Assembly (NCBI GenBank): GCA_051453625.1
Contig: JBOZIK010000001.1
Span: forward strand, 239,604,489 to 239,668,488
Direction of reading: 5' to 3'
DNA from: Welwitschia mirabilis
Taxonomy: Eukaryota > Gnetophyta > Gnetopsida > Welwitschiales
Length of the DNA: 64,000 nucleotides
The notes below the pieces were generated by a model, which did not search any database, was not told the origin of the DNA, and saw only the letters and a program-made list of their open reading frames with translations. The position numbers and the translations under genes were made by a program. Below, piece by piece: positions 37,140-48,960 of the stretch (positions are counted from its first letter, which is position 1; the number at the start of each line of letters is the position of its first letter).

Positions 37140-38620
37140 GTTGAATTCATCATAAAAATAGAAACAGGTTGCTTTGCCTAATCCTCATATTATGATCAAA
37201 ACCTCTACTTCCATGTAAATTCAAATGCTAATGTTACCCTTAAAGAACTAATTGCAAACGAGAAATATGAAATCTAAAATCTCTTCATCTACCTCTTGGT
37301 GATGATGTCAAGTTAAAAAATCTAAATACTTATCCTATTTCTAATGGAGAAATTAATGAAGATCCCCTCCAACATAAAGTCAACATCAAACAATTAGTGC
37401 CTACTTTTAGAAATAGTAAAAAATGAATTAGTGATCATACTTCCATGGTTATTTTTTCCACTACTTTAAAAGAAAAAAAAAATTATGGTTAAGACCTATT
37501 CCATACAAAATCTTAAAAACATAAAACCAAGTTCAAGAAGCATTTATAAAAATATTTATAAGTGAAACAACCATAAGAAAAAAAGAAAGAGATAACAAAT
37601 TTCCAATAACAACTCAATAAAGATTATGTCTTCACTTATGAAAATTTTTTATTATAATACATTCCAATCCTATAGATGCATTCACTCAAGAAGAATTAGT
37701 AGATTATTTCTATAGTGGACTTAATAGCCAAATCAAATAACTTCTACATTTTTCATGTGAAGGAAATTTGATGAATCTCACATTAGAAAATGCATGAAGA
37801 TTAATAGAAGAACTAGTAGAAGTAAATCAAACATGGTCTAAATCCATATCTAAAGAAAATCATACTATAGGCCAAATCATAAAAGATCTTAAATAAGTAA
37901 AACAAGAAAAGGAGAAAGTAAAAACAAAAAAGGATTTTACAACAATACTAGAAAAGTACACTCAAATAATTTTAGATGAAAAAGTGACAACTAAAAAGGG
38001 TGTGGTTTCAACTTGTTGTTTGCATGAATATAACTATCATGTAACAAAAGAATGTCCTTTATGACCTACTTACAAAGAAAAAAATTTATAAAGAGGTGTG
38101 CATTCAACCTAAAGTCTTAAAACTTTAGAAACCAAAATCAAAATCAAAATAAAAACCAATTTTAATGTAGCATAAATGGGGAAAAAAATCATTTGAAATC
38201 AAATTTAAGAACTTTCAAGCAAATCATCTAAATTTTTAACCATTCAGAAATAGATTTAAAAATGCTAAATTTTAAACAAACAACTCAAACTTTGCACTAA
38301 GTAACTTAAATTATCAAGCAATCAGTTTAAACTCACAAAATAAAAATGATCCACTTAATAATTCCATTGATGTATTAAGAAAATCTTAAGAGAAGACAAA
38401 TTCAAACATTGAAAATATTATTAATGTTATTCAACAAACTATTCTTGCAAATCAAATACCATAAGAATCACTTGTAACACAACCTTTACCAAACCTTAAT
38501 AAAATAAGAAAATATTATAAAGTTATGACAAGAAGTGGAAATGATATAACAACTCTTATCCATTAGGTTTCAACATTCTCAAATGATAAGAATGATGGAG
38601 AAGAAGAGGATATTTAAATC
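37140..38620 (+). pseudogene. Gag of the family-A element
   Basis: Frames read ALPNPHIMIKTS and NSNANVTLKELIANEKYEIQ near 37,170-37,280. TLENA-RLIEELVEVNQTW (about 37,780-37,840) is the end of the capsid-like domain. A cysteine-histidine segment TCCLHEYNYHVTKECP at about 38,010-38,060 is the CxxCGxxHxTxxCP zinc knuckle with one Cys displaced or lost. Further on, NSIDVLRKS and INVIQQTILANQIP precede SGNDITTLIH near 38,540-38,565. Multiple stops occur. The product would be the structural capsid/nucleocapsid protein. Confidence 0.7.
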
Positions 38621-38899
38621 TTAGAAAATCACTCTTTTCCTTCTCCTTTAAATTATAAGATTAATAATAAAAATCCTTCTCAAGATAAATGTAAAAAACT
38701 TGTTACTCTTTATCTTAATAGATGAAATATTAATCTTATCTTTGATGATCATTTTAAAGACTTAATATAAAATGTAAGCATAAGGTTATCATTTTGGAAA
38801 CTCATATAAGAAAATCTTAAATATTCTAAGTTGTGAAAAGATCTAATTAGGAGGAAATAAAAATAAACTATACTTAGTAAAGTCTTCCTAGCCTAATTT

Positions 38900-39400
38900 A
38901 TAACTAACATAATTTTATAAAAATGTTTAAAATTTAAGGATCTAGGGGTAGCAACAGTTAGTATCACAATAGAGGAAAATAAAAAAATAAAAAAAGCTTT
39001 AATCAATATGTTAAAATTATGCTTTTACACATTTGTTAATAACTTAGCTTGGAAAGTAGAATTGAACCAACATGAATTATTTTAGAATTGGCAGATACAT
39101 CAATGAAGAAACTTTTAGGTATATTAAAATATTTAGTGATTCAAATTGAGGAAGCATTCTATCCAATAGATATGATTGTGTTTAGACGTGAGCATAACAG
39201 AGGTTACTTACTACTTTTACATAGAGCATTTTGTATGATAACCCATTGTATTATTAGTATAAGAACTCAAACGATGGAAGGTCATTTAAAATACAAAAAA
39301 TTTACCATTAGAGTTTTTGATGTCACTAGAAAAGACCTAGGTAATAAGTTAAATATTAAAAGAGAAATTAAGCCAACTCTATTTATATAGAATCATTCAC
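38900..39400 (+). pseudogene. Aspartic protease of the family-A element
   Basis: DLGVATVSITIEENKKIKKA then LINMLKL (38,940-39,015) corresponds to DPGxPtIxCxIGxxxxxxAL-LDLGAS, with the catalytic Asp-Leu-Gly replaced. WQIH/LADTSMKKLLGILKYLVIQI (39,086-39,145) is the LADRSixxPxGxvEDVLVkV box, followed by FYPIDMIVF and a RGYLLLLHRAFCMIT segment standing where IILGRPFLAT is expected. The 100-residue open stretch at 39,088-39,390 is this domain. The active site is lost, so it is non-functional. Confidence 0.7.
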
Positions 39401-39410
39401 TTGAAGAGAG

Positions 39411-39640
39411 ATGTTAATGCTTCATGAGCCTATCTTTTTTAATGATCCACTTGAACTAGAGAACTTGAAAGCTTTCATTGATGATCAACTTAACTATGAG
39501 AATTTAGGTACTAACTCTTTTGATCAAAAGATTAAAGAAACTAAAACAATAATGTGTAAAGAATTCCAACATCTAAAAACAACTAAGATTTCAGATTTTA
39601 AGAGAGGCCATCCATCACAGTCATTTGAATGATAGTTTAA
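39411..39640 (+). pseudogene. Linker between protease and reverse transcriptase
   Basis: An open stretch of 73 residues, starting MLMLHEPIFFNDPLELENLK and acidic-hydrophilic in character. Athila-like polyproteins have a variable spacer at this place. No domain recognised. Confidence 0.45.
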
Positions 39641-39879
39641 GATGATATCCAACTTTGATTAAAAATTAAAAAAAACTAAAAATCTGAAATTAATTCTAAA
39701 ATCTTTATCCAATAGACTAAAATATATCTTTTTGTGTGATGATAAAAATAAACCATTAATAATAAATGAGAATATTTCCCTTCGACAAGAATTGATTTTA
39801 ATCTCACTTTTAAATACTAAGTTAATGTGTTTCCTTGGTTCCATAAAGTTTTAACAGCCATTCCTACTTCCATTATTCA

Positions 39880-40700
39880 TTATTAAACATAAAATCTACC
39901 TTGATGATAATGCAAAACTTGTTAGGAAACCTTAATGTAAACTAAATCTATCCCTTTAAAAAGTTATAAAAGATGAAATAACTAAACTAATAGATGCTAA
40001 AATTATTTATGCCATATCTAATAGTGAATGGATTAACCCTTTAATAGTAGTGCCTAAGAAAAGTGGAAAGTGGAGAATGTGTATTGATTCGAGAATACTA
40101 AACCAAGGAAGACCATTGTTTTTTACTTTTTCTTAACTATATACTTGATGAAATCTAAGGACATGCCTTTTATTACTTTCTTAATGGGTATAGTGTTTAT
40201 AATCAGGTTAGTATCGCAAGTGAGGATTAAGCTAAAATAAATTTCATCTCATGTTTTGGAACATTTACCATTAGACACATGTATTTTAAACTTTTTAATG
40301 CTCTTGATACTTTTTAATGTGTAAGGATGTATATATTTTTTGATATGTTAGAGAATTTAATTAAAATTTTTATGATTGACTTCTCAATCTATGAAGAAAA
40401 CTTTGAACAAATCTTTAAAAGGTTAGAAAATGTCCTAGATAAATGCATTGAAAGTGGTCTACATGAGAGTTGGGAGAAGAGTTTCTTTTTACTTGATAAT
40501 GGAATTATCTTAGATCATCACATTTCTAATAAAGGAATTAAAATAAATCTTAAAATGGTAAGTATCATTAAAAACCTAACTCTTCCGATAAATTTAAAAC
40601 AAGTTTAATCTTTCCTTGGTCTTGTGGTCTTTATCATTTTTTTTTTTAGGATTATACTAAAATTTATAAAACCCTTTACTTGTTACTTAAAAAAGAAGCT
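39880..40700 (+). pseudogene. Reverse transcriptase, Athila-like
   Basis: Fingers: PLIVVPKKSGKWRMCIDSR at 40,037-40,093, matching SPVxVVPKKgGxxxCxDYR. Middle: HMYFKLFNALDTF (40,275-40,317), like MPFGLCNAPATFQ. Catalytic box: FMIDFSIY at about 40,370-40,393, where FMDDFSVY is expected, so one catalytic Asp is Ile. Thumb: LENVLDKCIESGLHESWEKS (40,425-40,485), GIILDHHISNKGIKI and FLGLV (40,610-40,625). The long WEKcxFmvxxGIVLGHxIS segment is typical of the Athila/Tat branch. Frames shift and several stops are present. The enzyme would have copied the element RNA. Confidence 0.85.
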
Positions 40701-41200
40701 AAATTTGAATGGAATAACTCTTGTTAGCTTTCTTTTAAAACACTTAAAAGATAAAATCTTTTCACACCTATTATTATGAGACCCAATTGGAATAAAGATT
40801 TTGAGTTAATATGTAATGCTAGTAATATTATTGTGGATGTGGTTTGTAGATAAAAGTATAAAAATGATTTTAAGGTTATCATAGAAAAACTTTCTTTAAA
40901 TCTTAATTGAATTACACTACTACTAAGAAAGAAATGTTAGCAATAATATTTTGCTTTGATATGCTTAGATACTATCTTTTAGGGTTTAATATGAATGTTT
41001 ATACTAATGATGTAGCTATTAAATACCTCATGAACAAGAAATATTTTAGTGATAGATTCATTAGATAGATCCTCCTCATGTAAGAATTTAATCTTACTAT
41101 CATTGATAAAGTAATAAAACATAATAGTATAGCAGATCATTTGTCACATCTTTCTATTCTCTTAATGATCTTATGATTAATGATTCTTTTCTAGATGAAC
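40700..41200 (+). pseudogene. RNase H of the family-A element
   Basis: Follows the reverse transcriptase. Seen are KKEAKFEWNNSC, TPIIMRPNWNKDFELICNAS (40,755-40,820) and the KEMLAIIF-like KKC-Q-YFA piece at about 40,925-40,960. The region ends before a piece equivalent to the QEFNLTI box on the minus strand at 18.1 kb (here around 41,080-41,150, TIIDKVIK). Confidence 0.65.
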
Positions 41201-41289
41201 AACATTTTATCATATCTTCTACTCATCCTCTTACTTAGTATTCTTATATAGTTAATTATCTTATTACCATAAAAACATCATAACATTTG

Positions 41290-42560
41290 ACTCATAATTT
41301 AATAAAGTCCTTTATCCATAGAATAGACGATTATAAATGAATAGAACCACATCTTTACTGTAGGTGCAAAGACTAAATTATGAGAAAATGTATGCCTGAA
41401 TGTGAGAAATTAGACATCCTTCATATTTACCATGATAGTATTTGTGAAGGTCATTTTATTGGATAAAAAATAACAATAAAAATTCTTCACTTCGGTTTTT
41501 ATTGGTCTAGTCATTTTCAGGACTCTTTTACTTTTTCTAGAAGGTGTAATGGTTGTCAACATTATGGTAGCCTTATTACTTCTTATGAGATGCCCCTTAA
41601 ACCTATTTTTGAATGTGAAATTTTTGATTATTAGAAATCTAATTTTATAGGCCCTATTAACCACCTTTTAATGATAAAAACTACATTTTAGTGGCTATTG
41701 ATTATGTTGCTAAATGTGTTGAAACTATTCCTACTTGTACAGATGATGCCTGAACTATTTGTACTTTTGTTAGAACTCATATTTTTTAAAGTTTTGATTT
41801 TCCTAAGATTATTATTAGTGATTAAAAAATTATTTTATTAATTAAATGTGTAAGAAACTCCTTTTATCCATTGGAATTGAACATAGAGCAACTTATGCTT
41901 ATCATCTACAAATCAATGGTTAAGCTAAAAATGCAAATAAAGAAATATAGAATATGCTATAAAAACATGGCTCTATGATAATAAATATTGATCTTCGAAG
42001 TTTAATAATGTTCTTTAGGCTTATTATACTACTTGATGTAAGTCTCTTGATTTTTCACCTTATAAACTTATATATAGAAAAAGTTGTGTTTTACTTATTT
42101 ATTTATGTTATAATTCTTATCATTCTTCCTATTAACTTAATCTTTGTAAACCTTTATGAAAATCTTAAAAATAGATTATCCCAACTTAATCAGTTAGATG
42201 AAAAATGTACTCATGCTATACATCATCAACTTAATCACAAAACCCAAGCTAAGTTTAAACATGATCATAAGTTACTTTATAAAAGTTTGAACTAGGTTAA
42301 ATTATTCTTTTATATAATACTAGAACATATTGTTTACACAACAAGTTGACCTTTAAATGGTTAGATCCTTATATTATATAGAAAGTACATTCTAATAACT
42401 CTATTGATATTTCTGACTTAGATACTAAGGAGATTCAAAAAGCTAATGGACAAAGGTTAAAAATATATAAAAAGTGTTTTAATAAAATTTTGAACATGAT
42501 AGAAGTAATTATTTTAGAGGTTATCCACGATGAGAAGGACTTACTCCCTATCATTGTCTG
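41290..42560 (+). pseudogene. Integrase of the family-A element
   Basis: Zinc-binding N-terminus: LHIYHDSICEGHFIG (41,420-41,462) and RRCNGCQHYG (41,540-41,570), the HH-CC pattern. Core: EMPLKPIFECEIFDY-KSNFIGPI (41,586-41,660), where VWGIDFMGPF is expected, then WLLIMLLNVLK for VDYVSKWVEA. Late core: SLDFSPYKLIYRKSCVLL (42,040-42,095), matching GxSPYrLVyGKaCHLP. C-terminus: VHSNNSIDISD and ANGQRLKIYKK (42,385-42,475). Catalytic Asp and Glu residues are not all identifiable. Several stops are present. It is collinear with the minus-strand remnant at 24,060-24,420. Confidence 0.85.
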
Positions 42561-44699
42561 AATTCTATCTTAGCTTATTCCTTTGATAGATGTTATAATG
42601 TTATTTAATCATCTTTAACTTGATTTGTATATTCATTTTATAAAGTTTCCATAACTAGTATTTATTCTTGACCATTTTATAGTGATAAGATTAGATTAAT
42701 CTAATCTTAAGACATTTACATGTATATGAAATTTACTTTAAAGGAAAATACATTGGTGCTTATGCTTTTTTTCAATGATGTAAGGCCTTTGGTTGTTTAG
42801 GTATATTCTTTTCTATCTTTTAGCTCACTTATTCATCTTCATATTTTTAAGTGTGATCACATGGAAATTATTTGTACCAAAAAAAAGAAGAAGAAAATAA
42901 TAATCATCATCTATTATATTTTTTCTAAAATACATGGTTACCATGATGTCCTATCACACTGGGATAAATTTTTTTGAAAGGAACCTTTGGCATTATTTGT
43001 AGCTGTGGCAATCTTACTGGGGATTAGTTGACTTTGCTTCATAGGTTCTTACTTCTTTGACTATGGATACACTTTCCTCATTATAAAAAAAATAATAAAA
43101 CCTTGGGGCTATAGGATCAATGGTGTTCTTAGTGTCATCAAAGGCATTATGTATTTTCTAGACTCTTAGTATTCCCATATGCTCATTTTAATTTTAAGGC
43201 TTTAGATGTGTTTTGAGGTCTGAGAAAGTAAATTCATTTCTAAGTCTCTTTTGATCTTATCATTATTTATTATTTTGAGCATTTAATTTTTGGTGTTGTC
43301 ATAATCATTACCTTTTTTAATGGAACTTCATGAAATCATTATATTTTATCATGCATCTTTATTCAAATGACTTTATAATGTCTTTCGAGGGGGTTTACTA
43401 GGCTAGAATTTATGGTAGTTAAGCTATCTCCTTCATGGTTCTTGTCTCCATTTTCATTCTACTTTTCTTTAGTTCTTTAGTTTATTATTTCAAAGTCATT
43501 TACATAGTTTTTCATCATCATCTAGAACTTTATCATTTAATATATTCTTTATTATCATTCATGTTATTTTTATCACTTACAAGTTGAATTTTTTTATCAT
43601 TTTAATTAGATGATCTTATCTTATTTTTCACAATTTTTATAAAATTCCTTTGAGTCCTTTAAAGTTCTATATATTTTTAAAATTATTTTTTATTTTAGGC
43701 ATATTTGTTTAGTTTTATTTGATAGGTTTCAACCTAATTAGTACATTTTTCATACCATTATCATCCTCATTTATTATAATTCTTTACCATTCCCTATTTT
43801 TTAAGTTTTCTGATACATTTTAATACCTTTATACTAATATTTTAGCCTAACTTATTTGGATAACATTTTCATTTTTTAAAAACTTTTCAAAATTCCATTG
43901 TCCACAATGTCATCCAAATGATATTAGAGAATGACACTGATATTTTTTTTGATAGTCATTCTAAGGTTGTTGTGTGGATGACAAGATTAGGTGATACTAT
44001 GATAAAACTGTGGGCCACTTTCTTTTTTTCATTTTTCTTATATTCTCCTATTTTCACCTTTTCTTTTGAGAGATAATAATTACTTTGGTTCCTACCAACA
44101 TCTTAGAACTTTTCCTAATCACATTCACACCCTAGATTATGAGTTTTCGTTAAATTTTGCAAAATGAGGTATGTTTTTCTCTCCTTTGTTATTTTAAATT
44201 TCTTCTCTTATTTTTATCCTTTCATCACATAATTTATACATATACTATTTAATTTTTTATGCTCTTCGATTTGGAACTTACAAGTCTTAGTTTGATTGTG
44301 TATTTTACAAGATATGTCAAATTGTGTGCTTTATAAGGTAGAATTAGATTTTTTATTTTAAAATTGATTTTCTCATAAACCATAAGTTAAAACATAGTGA
44401 TCCTTTAGGGTAAATTAATTAGTATGATATACCCTACAATTCTAGTAGATTAGATTTTTCATTTGAATACTTTCATTTTTTACCTTATGTGAGGTCCACC
44501 TATTTTACACCTTTTGACTTTTTTGCATGTTTTGCATTTTTGTTTGCATGATTAGGTAATAAGAAATATATTAACACTCTTAAGAAAGGGTTATAACATA
44601 TTTTTATGATTTTTACATATTAAAAACCAATTTATGGTGTCATTTCGAGTATCCACGTGACACATTTTAGCTATCTTGACTTGAACTTGCATGATGCAT
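42561..44699 (+). other. Family-A 3' non-coding region before the extra ORF
   Basis: Aligned in reverse with 16,401-17,928 and 21,241-23,390. It includes the conserved block at 42,941-43,080. Splice-donor-like AG/GTATGT lies at 44,167-44,174, and a decayed second candidate (AGTTAAGC) at 43,416-43,423. CATCCGGATG-derived motifs lie near 43,907. No coding motif seen. Confidence 0.6.
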
Positions 44700-45960
44700 A
44701 TTGTGTTTATAATTGATTAAGCCACACACATGTAGAAATAAATAAGGTCAGGATAGAGGCCAAGGCAATAGAGTAGGAGACAGGCCCATTAGCACTACTA
44801 GAGGTTAAGTGCACAGGGCTAATCCACCTTCCACCTTCTCATGCTAGGGCTCTCTCTATTTAGACAACTACTATTTATGTCAAGAGATACTGTAGAGATT
44901 TCATGAGCCATGTAGATCCAAAGTTGTATTAGAGGCTAATATATTTACATCTTTGATGGATTATAGATGCATATGAAACATATTACATGTTAGAGACCAG
45001 AGAGCTTTATGATACCAGTCATATAAAATGACGCTCTGATGCTCATGGCCAACTCGTTAACATGATTATAGTTACCATCCATGGCTACAAGACCATAATT
45101 TTACTAAACCATATTAATATAGTCACTGATTTAGGTGGAATTCGTAGCACAGACATTCATTTAGCTAGCAAAATAGAGCAACATCATGCTTACAATGCAG
45201 CACGATATTTTAGCTAACTTGACTATGGATAGGTGGGGAGTTTTGGTCACTTAGTTATTACTTACTTATTAAATTCTACATAGAAGGATAATTCATAACA
45301 GTAACCTATTATTTCACAATAGTTACATAATGGCTACACATCTTCAGATTAGTAGCATTTAGGTAGAAGGGGCAGATAGACTTACCAACTTTCATTTGGA
45401 GCAAACTTAGGAGTATGATAGAGGCATGTTAGCTTTAAACTCTTGGATATCCATTCCTTCTCTTAATCATGTTTAGATACTTCAAGATACCTAAGCCTAT
45501 AGGTGAGTAGGAACTTATACACATTCAGACTCTAACTCATTACCTATAGGATATAGGTATTCAGATACTAGGAGAGGTAAAGAAATCTTAGGTACAAAGA
45601 CTTGTGATCAGTATTAATTTGGAGCAGATTCAGGTTCTCCTAGTAGATACTACATAAACCATCAGAGAGATAGTAGACTGAGGCATCTCTACACTTAAGA
45701 ATATGATCTTGACAGTTGAGAAGAGAGTACAATGCACTAAGGAGTAACTAGTTGATGTGCAATAGTACATCTTATAGACCAAGCATGGTGTGACGGTATA
45801 CCTCCCAGAGATAATTAGAGTGCAAGGAGATGATATGATATATACTATCACAACATTATTAGACCATTATTTCCCTATATATCCTAAGCATTCTTTTTCT
45901 TCTCCACCTATCCTTAAGCCTATTGCACATTGGGAGTTTGCCATGACTAGATAATGGAAG
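44700..45960 (+). pseudogene. Extra 3' ORF of the family-A element, plant transposon protein-like
   Basis: Third copy of the ORF seen on the minus strand at 15,090-16,400 and 19,880-21,240. Frames read RDFMSHVDPKLY, W-IIDAYETYYMLETRELYDT (44,945-45,010), MIIVTIHGYKTIILLNHINI and GGIRSTDIHLASKIEQHHAY (to about 45,195). LPTFIWSKLRSM at about 45,382 and YPFLLLIMFRYFKIPKPIG (about 45,450) follow, then a C-terminal part ending EFAMTR near 45,950. Position between pol and the PPT matches the envelope-like or unknown ORF of Athila elements. I see no signal peptide or clear membrane segment, so an envelope role is not supported here. A coding frame once existed, because three copies share protein-level similarity. 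Confidence 0.6.
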
Positions 45961-46480
45961 TGATTGATTTATAATATATTATGTATCTTCCCCTCCATGG
46001 ATTATATAAAACTGATAATTTATATATAGACATATCATTTTTGAGTATCATCATGGTGTACATCTTTATTGGTGGATATTATGCATATTTTTACATATCA
46101 TTTTTGATAATTCATGATGAGAATTATTTATGTTATATGCTTTTTTTTAAATATATGCTATACATTTAAGTGGGGGCTATTAATTATTGATGAATTTTAA
46201 TGTTCTTTTTTGAAAAATAAATCTTGCAGTATTTTGTTTTTTAAGAATAATTTTTTAGCCTTACATTCCCTCCATCATCGATTACTATCAGGATAATAGG
46301 ACAACCACTTACATTCCATAAGTAAAACTTTTAATTATCTATTTTTAACATTTCTATTCTACATTCTAAGATTCCTGAGATCATTTTTGAGTTTATTTCA
46401 TAGTTACCTAGTTGATTTATTGTTAGTTAATTTAGCTCATAATTATGGTAATTCACCTAATTTTATTAGGGACTGACAAG

Positions 46481-46496
46481 GCTAAGTGGGGAGCTA
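46481..46496 (+). promoter_or_regulatory. Polypurine tract of the family-A element
   Basis: GCTAAGTGGGGAGC immediately before the 3' LTR start TGTTGTACTATG at 46,497. It is the expected plus-strand DNA primer. Confidence 0.75.
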
Positions 46497-47725
46497 TGTT
46501 GTACTATGAAATTATATCTATTTGATAGGGCATTTTAAGTAGTATTACAGAATAATAAATAGGTTTATGTTGAGTTTCAATGATAATGGAGAGCTAAGGC
46601 AAACGTTACAAAAACATGCAATCTTCATTACATTTGATAACATTTGAAGCAAATTACAATACTTCCTATTTGAAGTAGCAATCTTACAATCAAAGAGGCT
46701 AATCTAACATAAAAATACTTTACAAAATCCCATCGTTCACCTCATTATTCAGATAACTATACGGATGCCAGAAGTACTTAAGCTAAGAAGGATGCTCACT
46801 AGACTAATTGGATAGCTAATGTAAAACTTGCATGATGTGGCATTATCTCTTATGATGTCTAGATGATTAGTAGGATGATACCTAAAAATGATGCTTTACT
46901 AAAATTCACTAAACTTTGGCTATATGGTTCACACCTTCTTACATAGCTATTAGGGTTGTTACCATGTCTATTAATGTTTGCTAGTTTTAGAGTCTATTTT
47001 ATAATAAATACTTCCTATGCCTTTGATTTCATTTTCATCTTCTTTGACGCCAAAAATTCTCATGATAGGAAATTAAAGGATAGGAGGTCCATTCATCATT
47101 ATTACAGAGAGATTTCTTCCTTAATATTGGGCTATGTATCTTTCATTTAGGTGTTGCAACATCGTAATGCTAATGTTTTGTTTACTTTAATTAAAACTTT
47201 ATTTTCCTTTTCATATCATTTGTTATGTGGATCTTCCATATAGTTTATGTTACTTATGATTCCATAATAGCTTCATTTATGATATAGATTATAAGGGAAA
47301 CCTTTGTTAAGATTAACATTATTAGTTTAGATGCATTGCATTTTATTTTCACATTTTGTTTGACATATCTGATAGCTTATATTGGTCTTCATTTGGTGAT
47401 AGCTTTTCTTGATTAATCTAGGTTATACAGGGTCAATCTCTATAATAGGTTGATTTAGGGATTAGATAGAAGTTGCACTTAGAATAGAACCTGCATCTCA
47501 TTTACATAGTATATTTATTTGCATTATTATTATTCTACCTAGATATTACAAAGTGTTTCATTTTTTAAATCAACTCTCTTTTTTCTTGCTTATGCCTTTG
47601 ATAAAATTATGACATTTTGGTCATTTCCATCTATCTTAGTATATTGTATTGTGTAAAATATATATTAGATTTATGATTTTCAAGATTTATTTAAGGATGT
47701 AATGTTTGCAAAAACATTCATTGCA
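46497..47725 (+). repeat. Family-A LTR, 3' copy
   Basis: Pairs with 35,189-36,460. It keeps the TG start that the 5' copy has lost. The end is followed by TAGGT and by element-B gag sequence. Confidence 0.8.
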
Positions 47726-48960
47726 ATAGGTCTTATAGCTAAATCATAAAGAATCTAGATTCATAGAAGAAGGCTAAGTTAAATTAAACAGATTAAATTC
47801 ATTTCCCTCTATAGTGGTAAAGATATAAACTAAGAAATAAATCCAAGTTAACTTAAAACTAAAAGAAAGAAGAAAATTAAGGAACACAAAGACTCCCATA
47901 ACTTCTTACAAAGAATCTTTACCCTTGTCCTAAGCATTAAACAAGTAAATAGTAAAAGAGTTAGAAAACCCATTTCCTACCTACCAAAAGCCCTTACTAT
48001 TTCCACAATCAACTAAAAAGTTTAACATGGAAAAATAATATCTAAGAGCCTTAGAAAATTTTAAGGAATTCAAAATCAACATGCCTCTTTTAAAAGTAAT
48101 TAAAGAAATGCCTTCATATGTAAAATTCCTTAAGGATATGTGCATAGTAAAAAGACTCATAAACATAAAAAATAAAGCCTTCTTAGCCCAATAAACCAAT
48201 GTAATCATATAAAACCAATTTCTACCTAAGTACAAAGATATTAGTTTCCTAACAATAGCCATTATAATTAGAGACAAAAATATTAAGTAAGTTTTATTGG
48301 ACTTTGGAGTGACTGTTAACATCTTACCCTATTATGTGTATAAGGAACTTAACTTAAATGATCTTAAAAATAATAAAATCCAATCACAATTGGCCAATAA
48401 TTCTATGAAGTTATTGTTAGAAATAGTTAAAAATATGATAGTTTAAGTAGATAACTATGATTTCCTAAGTGTTTCATTTTTTTCATTCTAAAAATGTGAT
48501 AGTTTAAGTAGATAAATACGGTTTCCTAATAGACTTTATTATTTTAGAAATGAAAACAATGAAACACAATATAGTATCAATCATTTTAAGACAATCTTTT
48601 CTTATGACATTCAACATCATTATTAATTGTAGCAATGGTCAAATGAAAATATTATTCAACAATATGACTATGAACTTTAATATTTTCAACATGATAAAAT
48701 TATGAGATGACCTTGCAAAAGTTAATTTTATTAATTAGATTCATGAATCAGAATGTTCTCCTAATAAGTTAAATGTTTTTCCTATTTTGAATCAAATATT
48801 AATCACAAAAAAAATCTTTTGATAGTTTAGAATTTACTCATAAAATTGTAGAACGTATTTCTTCTTAGTTGATTGAACCTCCTTTTAATAAAGATGGTTT
48901 AAACCATATTTTAGAAAAACATAAAAAATTTTATAGGATGGACCCCATCTGACTTTGAAC
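47726..48960 (+). pseudogene. Element-B gag end and aspartic protease (resumed after insertion)
   Basis: INMPLLKVIKEMPSYVKFLK then DMCIVKR (48,070-48,156) is the highly conserved Athila segment in which a short helix precedes the protease. KYKDISFLTIAIIIRDKNIK leads to VLLDFGVTVNILPYYVYKEL at 48,291-48,350, the protease active site with LDLGAS changed to LDFGVT, so the catalytic Asp is kept. LANNSMKLLLEIVKNM follows at 48,390-48,437. A later frame holds FLMTFNIIINCSNGQMKI and NNMTMNFNIFNM (48,600-48,690), the IILGRPFLATxxAxInxxxGxixxxxGNxxxxF part, and IEPPFNKDGLNHILEKHKKF near 48,870-48,930. This continues the gag cut at 35,188. Stops and a shift are present. Confidence 0.85.

Larger units (their letters stand above)
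35189..47725 (+). mobile_element. Complete-length but dead family-A Athila-like element inside element B gag
   Basis: Paired LTRs (35,189-36,460 and 46,497-47,725) bracket gag, protease, reverse transcriptase, RNase H, integrase, extra ORF and PPT in the standard order, about 12.5 kb. All ORFs contain stops. A possible target duplication is TAGGA (35,181-35,185) against TAGGT (47,726-47,730), four of five bases. It reads in the same direction as its host element B. Confidence 0.85.

Noticed and set aside
41410-41664. 84-residue minus-strand open frame
   Set aside because: Antisense shadow of the integrase zinc-binding and core region.
45630-45851. 73-residue minus-strand open frame
   Set aside because: Antisense to the family-A extra ORF.
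45900-46200. Envelope or fusion protein in the family-A extra region
   Set aside because: The 62-residue hydrophobic frame at 45,981-46,169 starts after the extra ORF end, is tyrosine/isoleucine-rich from AT bias, and has no counterpart that I could see in the minus-strand copies.
47981-48322. 113-residue minus-strand open frame
   Set aside because: It is antisense to the clearly recognisable gag/protease on the plus strand.
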